This document shows, in pieces, positions 1 through 10,275 of a stretch of 62,988 nucleotides of DNA (positions within the stretch are counted from its first letter, which is position 1; each line of letters starts with the position of its first letter). The notes under the pieces were generated by a model. It saw only the letters and a list, made by a program, of their open reading frames with translations, did not search any database and had not been told where the DNA came from. The DNA comes from Chryseobacterium sp. Leaf394. GTDB lineage: Bacteria > Bacteroidota > Bacteroidia > Flavobacteriales > Weeksellaceae. The DNA lies in assembly GCF_001424105.1 (NCBI RefSeq), contig NZ_LMQH01000004.1, forward strand, positions 172,156-235,143, in the 5' to 3' direction. The position numbers were made by a program, and so were the translations under genes.

Positions 1-6
1 TTCAAT

Positions 7-1113
7 TTAATTTTGATTTACGTTATAACGTTCAAAACTCTGCCAGTATTTATCCTTATAAATTTCAAGTGACATTTTATATTCAGGATGATTTTTGATA
101 ATGCTCTGCAAAACCTTTGAAGGCTTTCTGAAATCTTTGCTTGCAAAATAAATCTCTCTTACATTATTGGCACTTTCCCTCCCGATGTAAACACTTCCGC
201 CTTCTGTTTTCAGATTTTGATAAGCGTTTTCTTCGATACTGTCTAATTTTGCATAATCACCGCTCTCAGGAAGGCCGTTGTTTTCGTTTCCGTTGTATTC
301 AATTTTCAACGCAGAAATCCATGGATAGGACGCTTTGGCTTCGTAGTTCAGCGCAGTTGTATTCACTGTCGCAATCAGAGGTAATCCGTTATTCAGGACA
401 GCTTCTAAAATCGAGTAAGCGTCTTCGTCACCCATATCTTTCAGATCCTTATATTTCTCAATAAATTCTCTTTCCCTCCACGATAAAAAATCTCTTAATT
501 TGGAAACAGGAACAAGCTCAGCTTCTGCCTCATCTGTACCGACAACATTAAATGTATCGATCTGCGTTGCAAAATTAAGTTCGCCCAGAAAATTATCCAG
601 AAAAATGCAGACTCCGGTTACGCAGTCGTTTTTATTTTCTTCAGTAAGACCTTCGTAGACAAAAGTCACATCAATTTCATCCGGATAACCTTCGATTTCG
701 TTGGAATAGAAGAAAATATTATCCAGCGAAAAGTCTTTGCCATCCATTTTTATTCCGTGGTCGAGATTCATTTCAGGTTTCAAGGCTGTGAATTTCCAGC
801 GCTCAGATTTTGGAGCCTCGGCAATGATTTCTTCAGCAAAAACGATATTTTTAACATCTCCGTCCGCTGTAATGATGAGTTCGGCTACAGCATCGTCGCT
901 CATCCCGCACAGGAAATAGTAGCCTTCATTAAGTTGCTTCAGCTTGGGTGAAATGATATCAAAAAAATCAGTCTCAATGTTTTTATGATTTTTAATGACT
1001 TCATAAAACTCTTTTTCTTTCGTTAAAAACCAATCCCAGAAATCTTTATAGGTTTTGATTTCCACTTCCTTTTTTTCTTCTTTCTTTCCGAAAACTTTAT
1101 TGAAAATTCCCAT
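7..1113 (-). CDS. DUF695-like protein, function unknown
   Basis: A 368-residue soluble protein without signal peptide or membrane segment. The start has a short basic stretch (GKKEEKKEVE). Residues about 22-115 have the layout I associate with DUF695: a W-x-W-F start, acidic middle and an AP-x-x-E-x-W-K-F-T-A block. The C-terminal third repeats a similar layout and ends in YWQSFERY, so the protein may hold two related halves. It lies 1 nt after the stop of hutI on the same strand, so the two are probably co-transcribed, but nothing in the sequence ties it to histidine breakdown. The family assignment is by eye and moderately sure; no biochemical role can be given. Confidence 0.7.
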   Translation of the reverse strand: MGIFNKVFGKKEEKKEVEIKTYKDFWDWFLTKEKEFYEVIKNHKNIETDFFDIISPKLKQLNEGYYFLCGMSDDAVAELIITADGDVKNIVFAEEIIAEAPKSERWKFTALKPEMNLDHGIKMDGKDFSLDNIFFYSNEIEGYPDEIDVTFVYEGLTEENKNDCVTGVCIFLDNFLGELNFATQIDTFNVVGTDEAEAELVPVSKLRDFLSWREREFIEKYKDLKDMGDEDAYSILEAVLNNGLPLIATVNTTALNYEAKASYPWISALKIEYNGNENNGLPESGDYAKLDSIEENAYQNLKTEGGSVYIGRESANNVREIYFASKDFRKPSKVLQSIIKNHPEYKMSLEIYKDKYWQSFERYNVNQN

Positions 1114-1114
1114 A

Positions 1115-2341
1115 TTATTTTATTTTTTCTCCATCAATAAAAACATTTTCCGCCTTCAGACTTCCCTGACTGTAAAGTACATTCTGGAAATTATCTGTTT
1201 TGAAAGTAACAAAATCTGCTTTTAAACCTTCCTTTAATATTCCTCTGTCTTCCAAACCTAATGCAAAAGCTGAACGGAAAGTCATTCCTGACAAAACTTC
1301 TGCGGTGGTCAGTTTTTCAAATGTGGCTAAGATGGAAGCCTGTGTAATCAGATTTCCCATCGGCGCTGACCCCGGATTCCAGTCGCTTGCAATGGCAACG
1401 ATGGCTCCTGCATCCAACAGTTTTCTTGCCGGAGTAAATTTTTCACCTAACCCTAAACTCGCACCTGGCAATGCTGTCGCAACTGTATCTGAATTTGCTA
1501 AAAACTCAATATCCTCATCGATGGTTGCTTCCAGATGGTCGGCAGATTTTGCTCCGACTTCCACAGCGATTCTCGAACTTCCCGGCGTAAACTGGTCGGC
1601 ATGAACTGTAATTTCAAAACCTAAATCTTTAGTTTTAAGTAAAAAATCTTTACTCTCTTCCGGCTGAAATGCTGATTTTTCGATAAAAATATCAACACGT
1701 TTTGCCAGATTCTCCTCTTTCACTTTTGGTAAAATTTCTGTTAAAATATAATTTAAATATTCTTCGTTTGTTCCCTCAAAATCTCTTGGTTTTAAATGTG
1801 CCGAAAGACAGGTCGGAACTAAAGTTGCCTTTGTCTGTTCCTGAGTTTTTTTAATGATCCGAAGCATTTTCAGTTCGTTTTCTACGTCTAAACCGTAGCC
1901 ACTTTTTACTTCAATTGTTGTAATTCCCAAAGAAATTAAAAAATCAATTCTTTCTAAAAGCGTTTTGAGCAATTCGTCTTCTGATGCTTTTCTTGTATGC
2001 TGAACGGAACTCCAGATTCCACCTCCACTTTCAGCGATTTCCAGATATGTCTTTCCTGCATTACGCATTGCAAAATCATTCGCACGGTTTCCGCCAAAGC
2101 AGATGTGCGTATGAGAATCCACGAAGGCTGGAAGAACAATTTGATCTCCCTCAATGTTTTCAATTTCTATATTTTGATTTTCAGTTTTTAGCGTTTCGAA
2201 ATTTCCGATTTGCAGGATTTTACCATTCTGAATTAAAATTCCGCCATCAACAATAATTTCGAGTTGTGTGTCTGAAAGTTTTCCTCTTAACGGAAGATTG
2301 GCAAGTGTGACAACCTGCCTGAAAGGACCAATTAGTTTCAT
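1115..2341 (-). CDS. hutI: Imidazolonepropionase
   Basis: Hydrolyses 4-imidazolone-5-propionate to N-formimidoyl-L-glutamate, the third step of histidine degradation, in the cytoplasm. The 408-residue length is normal for HutI. It belongs to the amidohydrolase superfamily: the metal-binding [12 protein letters not shown] motif lies at residues 75-86 (H77, H79), further ligand regions include EVKSGYGL and TVHADQF, and the C-terminal beta-sandwich ends in a KADFVTF strand. No hutH, hutU or hutG occurs in the window, so the pathway must be completed elsewhere. The DUF695 gene follows after 1 nt. A TAnnTTTG-like box (CAAAAATA on the plus strand, 2402-2409) lies about 60 nt upstream, but no matching TTG was seen at the usual distance. 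Confidence 0.93.
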   Translation of the reverse strand: MKLIGPFRQVVTLANLPLRGKLSDTQLEIIVDGGILIQNGKILQIGNFETLKTENQNIEIENIEGDQIVLPAFVDSHTHICFGGNRANDFAMRNAGKTYLEIAESGGGIWSSVQHTRKASEDELLKTLLERIDFLISLGITTIEVKSGYGLDVENELKMLRIIKKTQEQTKATLVPTCLSAHLKPRDFEGTNEEYLNYILTEILPKVKEENLAKRVDIFIEKSAFQPEESKDFLLKTKDLGFEITVHADQFTPGSSRIAVEVGAKSADHLEATIDEDIEFLANSDTVATALPGASLGLGEKFTPARKLLDAGAIVAIASDWNPGSAPMGNLITQASILATFEKLTTAEVLSGMTFRSAFALGLEDRGILKEGLKADFVTFKTDNFQNVLYSQGSLKAENVFIDGEKIK

Positions 2342-2493
2342 TAAAAATTAGGTTAAGGTTGAGGTTGAGCCTAAAAAGTACAACGCTGCAATTTTCTATT
2401 TCAAAAATACTTAAAATATATCAATTCAGTGAACGAGATACGGCACGTCTTCCAATCTTTCACATTGTCGTAAATTTATCTCAGTCTCAACCT

Positions 2494-2521
2494 TTGCCTA
2501 AACCTAAATTTATTATCTTTA
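2494..2521 (+). promoter_or_regulatory. Probable ruvB promoter (Bacteroidota type)
   Basis: TTG at 2494-2496, 17 nt, then TATCTTTA at 2514-2521, one mismatch from TAnnTTTG. The expected transcript start near 2525 lies downstream of the upstream in-frame codons and 17 nt before the ATG at 2542. This supports the shorter RuvB start. Confidence 0.5.
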
Positions 2522-2541
2522 CGATAAATGAAACTGAATTA

Positions 2542-3564
2542 ATGCCCGATTTTTTACATCCAGATAAAGACAATTACTCCAATGAAGAGCTGATGCAGGA
2601 AGAGCAAATCCGTCCGCAGAGCTTTAAGGATTTCGCCGGACAGCGAAAAACACTGGAGAATCTTGAAGTTTTCGTCAGCGCTGCCAAAAGACGTGGCGGT
2701 GCGCTCGATCATGTACTGCTGCACGGTCCGCCCGGCCTGGGAAAAACTACTTTAGCCAATATTATTGCCAATGAACTGGGAGTTGGCTGCAAAATCACAT
2801 CAGGGCCTGTTTTGGATAAGCCCGGAAGTTTAGCTGGTTTATTGACGAATCTTGAAGAAAACGACGTGCTTTTCATCGATGAAATTCACAGGCTTTCTCC
2901 CGTTGTTGAAGAATATCTGTATTCTGCAATGGAAGATTATAAAATCGACATCATGCTGGAAACCGGCCCGAACGCGAGAAGTGTTCAGATTGGTTTAAAT
3001 CCTTTCACTTTAGTTGGAGCTACGACGAGAAGCGGAATGCTGACAAAGCCCATGTTGGCAAGATTTGGAATTCAAAGCAGGCTGGAATATTACACGATTG
3101 AACTCCTGTCGATGATTATTATCAGAAGCGCAAGGGTTTTGGGTGTGAAAATTTATGAAGATGCTGCGATTGAGATTGCGAGAAGAAGCCGTGGAACACC
3201 AAGGATCGCCAATGCTCTGTTACGGAGAGTGCGTGATTTTGCTGAGATAAAGGGTGACGGTGAGATTGAAATTGAAATTACAAAATATGCTCTGAATTCT
3301 CTGAACGTTGACGAATTTGGTTTGGATGAAATGGACAATAAAATCATGCGCGTGATGATTGAAAACTTCAGAGGAAAACCTGTAGGAATTTCTGCTTTGG
3401 CAACTTCCATCGCCGAAAACCCTGAAACTTTGGAGGAAGTTTATGAACCTTTTTTGATTCAGGAAGGTTTTATCATCAGAACACCGAGAGGCAGAGAGGT
3501 TACGGATAAAGCGTATCGACATTTGAATATCGCTGTGCCGAGAAATCCAGGGGAACTTTTTTGA
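2542..3564 (+). CDS. ruvB: Holliday junction branch migration DNA helicase RuvB
   Basis: AAA+ motor of the RuvABC system, which drives branch migration of Holliday junctions in recombinational repair. From the ATG at 2542 the protein is 340 residues, the usual size. The frame stays open for 61 codons upstream, but that stretch is low-complexity and precedes the likely promoter, so it was excluded. Visible motifs: Walker A GPPGLGKT at 62-69, Walker B LFIDEIH at 110-116, sensor 1 region [12 protein letters not shown], and the C-terminal winged helix with [12 protein letters not shown]. ruvA and ruvC are not adjacent, as is common in this phylum. No convincing terminator follows; only a weak A/T stem lies near 3563-3586. 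Confidence 0.95.
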   Translation: MPDFLHPDKDNYSNEELMQEEQIRPQSFKDFAGQRKTLENLEVFVSAAKRRGGALDHVLLHGPPGLGKTTLANIIANELGVGCKITSGPVLDKPGSLAGLLTNLEENDVLFIDEIHRLSPVVEEYLYSAMEDYKIDIMLETGPNARSVQIGLNPFTLVGATTRSGMLTKPMLARFGIQSRLEYYTIELLSMIIIRSARVLGVKIYEDAAIEIARRSRGTPRIANALLRRVRDFAEIKGDGEIEIEITKYALNSLNVDEFGLDEMDNKIMRVMIENFRGKPVGISALATSIAENPETLEEVYEPFLIQEGFIIRTPRGREVTDKAYRHLNIAVPRNPGELF

Positions 3565-3648
3565 AGAAAAAAAATGATTCTTCATCTTTTACAGTTTACC
3601 GAAATTGCACCATAACTTAAAATAAATAACATAAAATAATAAACAAAT

Positions 3649-4515
3649 ATGAAACTATATCCAATCCAATGCGGAAAATTTAAGCTCGACGGCGGAGCGA
3701 TGTTTGGGGTCGTCCCGAAGAGTCTGTGGGAAAAAACAAATCCGGCAGACGAAAGAAATCTAATTGAGCTCGGAACAAGATCTCTGCTTGTGGAAGACGG
3801 CAAAAAATTAATTTTAATTGATTGCGGTCTCGGAAATAAGCAGGATGATAAATTTTTCGGACACTACTCGCTTTGGGGTGATGATACTTTAGATAAAAAT
3901 TTAAAAAAATACGGTTTTGTAAAAGAAGATATTACAGATGTTTTTCTTACCCACCTTCATTTTGATCACTGCGGTGGCGCGATTGAATGGAATGATGACA
4001 AATCAGGTTACAGACCGGCATTTAAAAACGCCCAGTTCTGGACCAATGAAAACCATTGGCAATGGGCAACTGAACCCAACCCGAGGGAAAAAGCAAGTTT
4101 TTTAAAAGAAAATATTCTTCCAATACAGAAAAGCGGACAGCTGAACTTTTTACCGCTCCCGACAACCGGAAATTATGGCTTTGCTCCGGATCTAAAGATG
4201 GATGTTATTTTTGTAGACGGTCATACGGAAAAGCAAATGCTTCCGGTGATTCAGTATCAGGAAAAAACAATTGTTTTTGCAGCTGATTTAATTCCAACTA
4301 CAGGACATATTCCACAGGTGTATGTGATGGGGTATGACACAAGACCTTTATTAACTGTTGAAGAGAAAGCAAAGTTTTTAAAACAGTGTGTGGACAATGA
4401 TTACTTACTGTTCTTTGAACATGATGCGCACCATGAACTGGCAAGTTTAAAAATGACTGAAAAGGGTGTCCGTCTGGATGAAACGTTCACTTTTAATGAT
4501 GTTTTCGGATATTAA
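3649..4515 (+). CDS. MBL-fold metallo-hydrolase
   Basis: A 288-residue cytoplasmic metallo-beta-lactamase-fold hydrolase. The zinc motif HLHFDHCGG is at residues 102-110; a preceding strand LILIDCGLG, a later DGHTEKQM (third metal histidine) and FAADLIPTTGH (bridging aspartate) complete the fold, and FEHDAHHE near the C-terminus supplies the last ligand. The layout resembles lactonase/quorum-quenching-like members, but the substrate cannot be read from sequence and lactonase activity should not be assumed. coaE follows after 8 nt, so the two probably share a transcript. Confidence 0.85.
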   Translation: MKLYPIQCGKFKLDGGAMFGVVPKSLWEKTNPADERNLIELGTRSLLVEDGKKLILIDCGLGNKQDDKFFGHYSLWGDDTLDKNLKKYGFVKEDITDVFLTHLHFDHCGGAIEWNDDKSGYRPAFKNAQFWTNENHWQWATEPNPREKASFLKENILPIQKSGQLNFLPLPTTGNYGFAPDLKMDVIFVDGHTEKQMLPVIQYQEKTIVFAADLIPTTGHIPQVYVMGYDTRPLLTVEEKAKFLKQCVDNDYLLFFEHDAHHELASLKMTEKGVRLDETFTFNDVFGY

Positions 4516-4523
4516 TTTTAGTT

Positions 4524-5159
4524 ATGGAAGGACTGAATTCAGAAAATCAGAAAAACGACCCCGATCCCTTATCCGCTCCCAAAATTATTGGTCTGACGGG
4601 AGGAATCGGTTCAGGAAAAACAACCGTTGCCAAATTCATTGAAGACTGCGGATTTCCGGTGTATTATTCGGATGACCGCGCGAAAGACATCGTGAATGAC
4701 AATGAAGATTTAAAATTAAAAATTAAAGCACTCCTCGGTCAGCAAGCCTATGATGAAAAAGGACTTTACGACCGCAAATTTGTGTCAGAAATAGTTTTTA
4801 ACGATAATGAACTGCTTCATGCACTGAATGAAATTATTCACCCCGCTGTGCGTATTGATTTTGAAGAATGGGTAAAAGAGCAGAAGAAGTATCTGATTTT
4901 TAAAGAAACCGCTCTTTTGTTTGAATTAAAATTAAACAGGCAATGTCACCGCTCAATTTTGGTTACTGCAGAAGACAATATCAGAATAAAAAGAGTGATG
5001 GACAGAGACGGAAAAACCTACCGTGAAGTACAGACCGTGATGGAAAAGCAAATGCCCGAAAAGGAAAAGATCAAGCTGGCAGACTGCATCATTTACAACA
5101 ACACCAATCTTGACGATTTGAAAGATCAAACTGAAAAAGTCATCTTTGAAATTGAATAA
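4524..5159 (+). CDS. coaE: Dephospho-CoA kinase
   Basis: Phosphorylates the 3'-hydroxyl of dephospho-CoA with ATP, the last step of coenzyme A synthesis, in the cytoplasm. The protein has 211 residues; the first 20 are a hydrophilic extension (GLNSENQKNDPDP) ahead of the core IIGLTGGIGSGKTT with the P-loop at 26-33. The motif YYSDDRAKDIV (acceptor site), the RKFVSEIVF segment and the lid-type helix ending KQMPEKEKIKLADCIIYN are all present. It is the last gene of the MBL-hydrolase transcript, and a strong hairpin begins 3 nt after the stop. Confidence 0.95.
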   Translation: MEGLNSENQKNDPDPLSAPKIIGLTGGIGSGKTTVAKFIEDCGFPVYYSDDRAKDIVNDNEDLKLKIKALLGQQAYDEKGLYDRKFVSEIVFNDNELLHALNEIIHPAVRIDFEEWVKEQKKYLIFKETALLFELKLNRQCHRSILVTAEDNIRIKRVMDRDGKTYREVQTVMEKQMPEKEKIKLADCIIYNNTNLDDLKDQTEKVIFEIE

Positions 5160-5161
5160 AC

Positions 5162-5198
5162 AAAAAATCCCGCTGAAAAATTTTCAGCGGGATTTTTT
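5162..5198 (+). terminator. Strong rho-independent terminator after coaE
   Basis: 18-nt arms (5162-5179 and 5181-5198) form a perfect A/T-flanked hairpin with the GC core TCCCGCTGAA/TTCAGCGGGA, ending in a T6 run. The A-rich left arm makes it usable on the minus strand too. Confidence 0.9.
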
Positions 5199-5339
5199 GT
5201 GAGTTATAGTCCAACCATTTTTACTTTTGATTGTAATTCTACACCCAATGTTGTCGAAGGCACGAAGCGTTATGCTGAGATGTTTACAACTGTCTTAATT
5301 AAACAGATCCTTTAGAACTGAGAATTATTTGCTAAAAAT

Positions 5340-5367
5340 AACAGGCTCCCATTTCTGAGAGCCTGTT
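5340..5367 (-). terminator. Terminator of the 1504-aa T9SS gene
   Basis: Inverted repeat AACAGGCTC / GAGCCTGTT with a 10-nt loop, 20 nt downstream of the minus-strand stop. On the minus strand it is followed by a short T-rich stretch. The 5199-5339 stretch between this and the coaE terminator holds nothing recognisable. Confidence 0.75.
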
Positions 5368-5387
5368 CTATTTTAAAATTTAATTTA

Positions 5388-8300
5388 TTATTCTTTAATA
5401 AATTTCTTCTGAACAGTTTTGTCGCCATCAACCAGTTCAATCACGTAAAGTCCGTTAATTAATCTGGTAACGTCAATTTTGTTGTTCAGGATCAATCCGT
5501 CTGATACCAGCTGACCTGCTGCACTGTAAATTTTGTAATTAGCTTTTTTGCTAATGTTTTTCACGTTCAGTATTGTACTTACCGGGTTAGGGTAAATCAT
5601 AATATCAGTCTGGTTAAGTGGATTAATTACAGCCTGCTTAACAATTCGTACAAGATAATCTTCAACCTCACCATTAGCAAAACTGGTACAGTTTACAGGA
5701 ACACCGTCCTTCTGCATTGCTACTCTCATCATTACGTATTTGTAATCTGTAAGGCTTACGAAAGCATCATCAGGAACTGTAAATGCGGCGCTTGCATTAT
5801 CTGCACTGTTCGGTCCGTTTGAAAGGATTTTCTCGTTTACATCGAAGTATCCGTTTCTGTTAAAGTCAATCCATACTGCCACTCCGGTATTGGTACCGGT
5901 AGATGAAGTTTTATTAACTCTGATTACGTTACCCTGACTTCCCTGAACTAAAACAATCTGCTTACCGTCTGTGTTGGTTTCATAATAATGATATCCCGGA
6001 GCACCACCTGTAGTCTCATTAACATAGGCCTGACCCTGATAAGGTGTAACAGTAACCTTGTTAATGTATTCACTTCCAGCGTTGCTTCCTCCCATCTGAC
6101 AGTAGGTTACAGTAGGAGTTGTAAAGTAGTACAGCGGTGTAAAGTTACCTGGAGTACCAGTACATACGTTGGCTATCTGCATTTCGTATTTGGTAAGTTC
6201 AAGTAAACCGGTTATTAAGTGAGTATTGGTATTATTTACTGTAACCGTCGTCCAGCTCGGAATTCCCACTTTTCTGTATCTTAAAATATAGCTGTTGGTA
6301 GCTCCGGTTCCGGTGTAAGCATCCCAGGTAACTTCAGCACTTGTAGGATTCAGCTGTGTAATCGTTAATCCCGGAGGCGGAATTTCACAAACTCTCACTG
6401 TTGTAAACACTACCGGATTAGACCATGGGTTTGGAGTGGTTTCTCCCACACAGATATTGGCAATCTGAACCTCATAAGTTACATATGAACTTAAACCAGT
6501 TAAGATATAAGTATTTGTAGGAGGAGCTGGTAATATAACATCGATCCATGTATTAGAACCAACTACTCTATATCTAAGGATGTAAGTTGCACTTGGCACA
6601 ATAGGGTTCCATGTAACAGTTGCAGAACCTGAAGTCACATTAGAAATCGTCACGTTTGGAGGTGTAGGATCACATCTTGTAGTGAATGTTCTGATTGCTC
6701 CCGGAGTTCCGGCGATACCATTACAAACTGCAGATATCTGAACTTCGTACGTTGTAGCAGGCGTTAAACCTGTTAACGTCAATGGAGGGTTATTTGTTAT
6801 TGTTGAAGCATTTACATTAGTCCATGTGGTAGTACCAATTGGTCTGTACTGTACAATAAAGTTAAGGTTGTTATTAGCATTAACCCAGTTTACAATAGCA
6901 GAATTATGTGTAACTGTAGTAAATGTAGGTGGTGCCGGAGCAACATTATTACAAGGTCTCAGTTTTACATAATAGTCTTCAACTTCTCCATTTGCAGGGC
7001 TCGTGCACATCGTTGGCGCAGCACCTCGATTTAATACAACTCTCATAGTAGTATTAAATGGTCCTGTATAAACCCCTGTTGCCGGCACATTAAATGTTGC
7101 CGTCACCGGTGTTGTAGTATTTGATGGAGAGATCAATATTCTCTCATCATTGGCAAAAGTTCCGTCTCTGTTATAATCAATCCAGGCCGTCACTGCGTCA
7201 GCAAATGTAGAACCTGTCCAACCTTTGGCAACTGAAATTTGGTTATTGGTAGAACCAATTTCCAGATTGATTAAAGTTGCAGGAGTATTGTATAATGTAT
7301 AACCATTCTGAGTTGAGGTATTACTCATCACAGCCTGGCCTGTAGGACTCACTGTAACGTTGGCAATATGATCAGTAGTTCCTCCCCCAATCATCGGACA
7401 GTAAGTAAGTGGTGGAGTAGTGAAAGGCCATGATGCTCCCCATGCTCCCCAAGTAGTTCCACACTTAGCCTGAACCTGTACCTGATAAGCGGTTTGCTCT
7501 GTAAGTCCGGTAATTGTATGCCAGCTCTGACCTGCAGGCAACTCCAGATATCCAAGTGTTGCAGGCAACCATGCACCGGCCGTTCCCTGTCTCCATCTGA
7601 TTCTGTATGTGGCATTTGCTGTCGGCATCCATGATACATACTGCGTAGTTGCAGTAGCTGTTCCGAAGTTCACTGGTGTTGGTGCAACAGTACTGCACGG
7701 CTGAAGATCAATCAGTTTAACAGAGTAGTCTTCCACTTCTCCCCAGCTGAAAGTTCCACACGCAGTAGGCGTAGTGCTTTCTCTGATGATAACTCTCATT
7801 CTGAGATTAAGATTGCCTGCATAAGCACCTGCCGGAACAGCAAAACCTGTTGAAGTATTAACCGGCGTATTATTAGATGCTTGATTTAGAACTCTCTCGC
7901 TATCTTCAAAAACACCGTTTCTGTTCCAGTCAATCCAAACTACAGTAGCACAGCTGTAAACTGTTCCCGGCCATGATCTGGTTACAGATACTATATTATT
8001 TGCAGCTGTACCTCGGATAAGTGTTATCAGACGGGCAGGATCTGCCGTATAATCTGAGTAATATGGGCTTGCAGTAGCCATTGTAGAGGTGCTCACCATT
8101 GGTGGCATTCCTACTGGGGTTACCGTTACATTAGAAATAAACTCATCGGCAGAAGTTGCCCAGGCAGTACAATAGGTAACCGCAGGTGTGGTAAACGTTG
8201 TTGTAGCTGAAAATGCTCCTGTTGTCCCTCCACAGATAGTGGCAATCTCTACGTCATAAGCTGTAAGCTCATTTAGTGAAGGTATCATGTAACTGCTTGT

Positions 8301-9902
8301 AAGAGGAGTATTAAGTGGAACAGTAATCCAAGGACCGCTTGGAGACAATCTGTATCTCAAAATATAAGTTGCTCCTGTAGCCGGTACCCAGTTAACCATT
8401 GCTGTAGTAGGTGTTATCGGTCCTACAGTAATATTAGACGGTGGATTTGTTGTACAGGCAGGAAGCGGAAGAACATTCACATTATAATCATGAGTTTCTC
8501 CCCATGTTGCGGAAGCACAGGCGTCAACATTTGTTGTACTGTAGATTAAACGGACACGCATTCTGTGAACACCAGGAGGTGCATTGGCAGGAATAGCAAT
8601 GTTTGCTGTGGCAAAAGCCGGGCTTTGTGCCATCGGTAGATCTGTCAGCAGTTTTTCTGATGCGTCAAAAACTCCGTTGTCATTAAAGTCTATCCAGATA
8701 CTTACAACTTCTGATGTTGGTGAGCTGTAAGTGGTATTCATTTGTACAGGGTATGACTGAGCAGGTAAAATATTAACCGGTGTAAATGCAGATGTTCTGT
8801 CATAATATCCATTACCGTTACAGCCGGTATTGAGATCACTGATTACAGATCCTGCCACCCCTGTAATCACAACGCTGTTGAGATTGTCACCACTACTACA
8901 CCCAGTACTGTATACTGGAGTACAGTATGTTAAGCATTGCAATGGTGTATTCTGAGCTACAGAAACTACATTGGAAGTTTGAGTGCTTCCTCCGTTAGTA
9001 CATGTCACAACACAACGGTAATCTGTTGCTGCAGTTTGGTTTGTAACAGAATAAGACATTGTTGTAGCTCCCACAATGTTGGTAAATGTGTTGGCTCCAG
9101 CAGGTGATGCCTGCCACTGATAGGTAATACCTCCTGCAGAAGTAGCACCTGCAAGTGAGAGTGTGAACGGAGTATTCGCACAGGCTGAAGATACTGATGC
9201 AGATGCTACACCAGCTGTTACTGCACCTGAACATGGCGTTCCCGGAGTATAGCCTATCTGTAAAAACGGTCGTCTGTCATCTATCGTACTGATTGAATTG
9301 GTAGTTGATGACAGTGTAGTAATAGGAGCTAAAGTTGTATTACCACTACCATAAATACGATTCGGCACTGTACTCCACAACCAGTCAAAAGTTCCGGTAG
9401 ATGGACTCCCCGAAACCTGGTTAATATCCCATTCTACAGAGATTTCCAGAGATCCACCAGTGTAGGTAAATGGTGAATTCAATGCAAATACAATATAATT
9501 GGGAACTTGCGTAGCAGGGATTGCCTGGTTTAAATTCTGATAAACCATCGTCGCACCTGTATTTAAGTTAGCCCAGGTTTCTGATGCAGCTGCAAAGGCA
9601 GTCGCAGTTGTATTTTTCATATAAATGCGGAAGATTCCCCCTCCTGTCGTGGTGGCATTATTGTTTTTTACCCACCCCAGATCATTGATAATAGTTCCAG
9701 CGGTAATACCGGCAGTGGCAAGCTCACTGGAAGTATACAGGTAAGTATACCTGCTGGCATCGTATGAACTGGCCGCACTTGAACGGTAGACCGGTCCTGC
9801 ATTGTAAGCCGGTGTCCCTGCTGTTCCAGTGGTTATCTGAACCACCTGAGCAGAAGAAAACAGACTGATCAGCAGACCACAAATCAGTAATAATTTTTTC
9901 AT
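5388..9902 (-). CDS. T9SS-exported multidomain FN3/GEVED protein, 1504 aa
   Basis: A very large secreted or surface protein. It starts with a Sec signal peptide (LLISLFSSAQ, cut near residue 19). A beta-rich N-terminal region (about 20-220) follows, then an Ig-like cysteine-containing domain (about 226-315). The rest is a mosaic of four GEVED-type domains, each ending in a GE(V/T)xDYxV signature near residues 467, 721, 970 and 1409, and five fibronectin type III domains with repeated YILRYR or similar strands. Three FN3 copies stand side by side between the third and fourth GEVED domains. The last ~75 residues (MIYPNPVSTILNV ... KKFIKE) are a T9SS type A sorting domain. No protease motif was seen, so an adhesive or scaffold role is an inference. 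It is transcribed alone, with a terminator below and a 370-nt gap above. Confidence 0.9.
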   Translation of the reverse strand: MKKLLLICGLLISLFSSAQVVQITTGTAGTPAYNAGPVYRSSAASSYDASRYTYLYTSSELATAGITAGTIINDLGWVKNNNATTTGGGIFRIYMKNTTATAFAAASETWANLNTGATMVYQNLNQAIPATQVPNYIVFALNSPFTYTGGSLEISVEWDINQVSGSPSTGTFDWLWSTVPNRIYGSGNTTLAPITTLSSTTNSISTIDDRRPFLQIGYTPGTPCSGAVTAGVASASVSSACANTPFTLSLAGATSAGGITYQWQASPAGANTFTNIVGATTMSYSVTNQTAATDYRCVVTCTNGGSTQTSNVVSVAQNTPLQCLTYCTPVYSTGCSSGDNLNSVVITGVAGSVISDLNTGCNGNGYYDRTSAFTPVNILPAQSYPVQMNTTYSSPTSEVVSIWIDFNDNGVFDASEKLLTDLPMAQSPAFATANIAIPANAPPGVHRMRVRLIYSTTNVDACASATWGETHDYNVNVLPLPACTTNPPSNITVGPITPTTAMVNWVPATGATYILRYRLSPSGPWITVPLNTPLTSSYMIPSLNELTAYDVEIATICGGTTGAFSATTTFTTPAVTYCTAWATSADEFISNVTVTPVGMPPMVSTSTMATASPYYSDYTADPARLITLIRGTAANNIVSVTRSWPGTVYSCATVVWIDWNRNGVFEDSERVLNQASNNTPVNTSTGFAVPAGAYAGNLNLRMRVIIRESTTPTACGTFSWGEVEDYSVKLIDLQPCSTVAPTPVNFGTATATTQYVSWMPTANATYRIRWRQGTAGAWLPATLGYLELPAGQSWHTITGLTEQTAYQVQVQAKCGTTWGAWGASWPFTTPPLTYCPMIGGGTTDHIANVTVSPTGQAVMSNTSTQNGYTLYNTPATLINLEIGSTNNQISVAKGWTGSTFADAVTAWIDYNRDGTFANDERILISPSNTTTPVTATFNVPATGVYTGPFNTTMRVVLNRGAAPTMCTSPANGEVEDYYVKLRPCNNVAPAPPTFTTVTHNSAIVNWVNANNNLNFIVQYRPIGTTTWTNVNASTITNNPPLTLTGLTPATTYEVQISAVCNGIAGTPGAIRTFTTRCDPTPPNVTISNVTSGSATVTWNPIVPSATYILRYRVVGSNTWIDVILPAPPTNTYILTGLSSYVTYEVQIANICVGETTPNPWSNPVVFTTVRVCEIPPPGLTITQLNPTSAEVTWDAYTGTGATNSYILRYRKVGIPSWTTVTVNNTNTHLITGLLELTKYEMQIANVCTGTPGNFTPLYYFTTPTVTYCQMGGSNAGSEYINKVTVTPYQGQAYVNETTGGAPGYHYYETNTDGKQIVLVQGSQGNVIRVNKTSSTGTNTGVAVWIDFNRNGYFDVNEKILSNGPNSADNASAAFTVPDDAFVSLTDYKYVMMRVAMQKDGVPVNCTSFANGEVEDYLVRIVKQAVINPLNQTDIMIYPNPVSTILNVKNISKKANYKIYSAAGQLVSDGLILNNKIDVTRLINGLYVIELVDGDKTVQKKFIKE

Positions 9903-10230
9903 ATTTTAAAATATTTATATCCGAAAGGATAATAAGAATTACACATAGTTTTATTGATAAAATTGTTTGAACTGCTTAAAACAGGGAATCTGTATTAAAC
10001 CTTTTTGTGTGTTGAAATGAGTAAAATGTAAAGAATTTCTTCATAGGCTATAAAATTTTATATTAAATACAAATCTAATCATTTTTAATCATTATCATAA
10101 AGTTTAAATATAATTTTTTACGAAAATTTTATTAAAACCAATAAATGACGCCTGATTAGAAAATTATATATTTATTAATATACGAATATATAAGTAAATC
10201 AGATGCTTTAATCAGAATATTTCAAAACAA
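9903..10230. other. AT-rich intergenic region between two T9SS genes
   Basis: No credible gene lies here. The only signal is CAAATCTA at 10070-10077, which reads TAGATTTG on the minus strand and fits the TAnnTTTG box for the 1504-aa gene. No TTG partner lies at the expected distance, and the leader would be about 165 nt. The rest is A/T-rich without repeats I could recognise. Confidence 0.4.
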
Positions 10231-10256
10231 AAAACCCCAGAAAATTCTGAGGTTTT
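10231..10256 (-). terminator. Terminator of the reprolysin-like protease gene
   Basis: AAAACCCCAGAA / TTCTGAGGTTTT inverted repeat with one G-U pair and a 2-nt centre (an unpaired loop of about 4-6 nt in practice), 20 nt below the minus-strand stop. A T-rich tail follows on the minus strand. Confidence 0.75.
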
Positions 10257-10275
10257 AAAAGATTTTTAGAAAAAT

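Noticed and set aside
2359..2541. N-terminal extension of RuvB by 61 codons
   Set aside because: Low-complexity sequence, not part of the RuvB family, and upstream of the likely transcript start.
5199..5339. Possible small gene or repeat between coaE and the large T9SS gene
   Set aside because: No frame of useful length, no repeat partner in the window; only the two flanking terminators are supported.
7391..9234. Short open frames antisense or out of frame inside the 1504-aa gene
   Set aside because: They follow the biased codon use of the Thr/Asn/Val-rich protein and have no independent start signals or family likeness.
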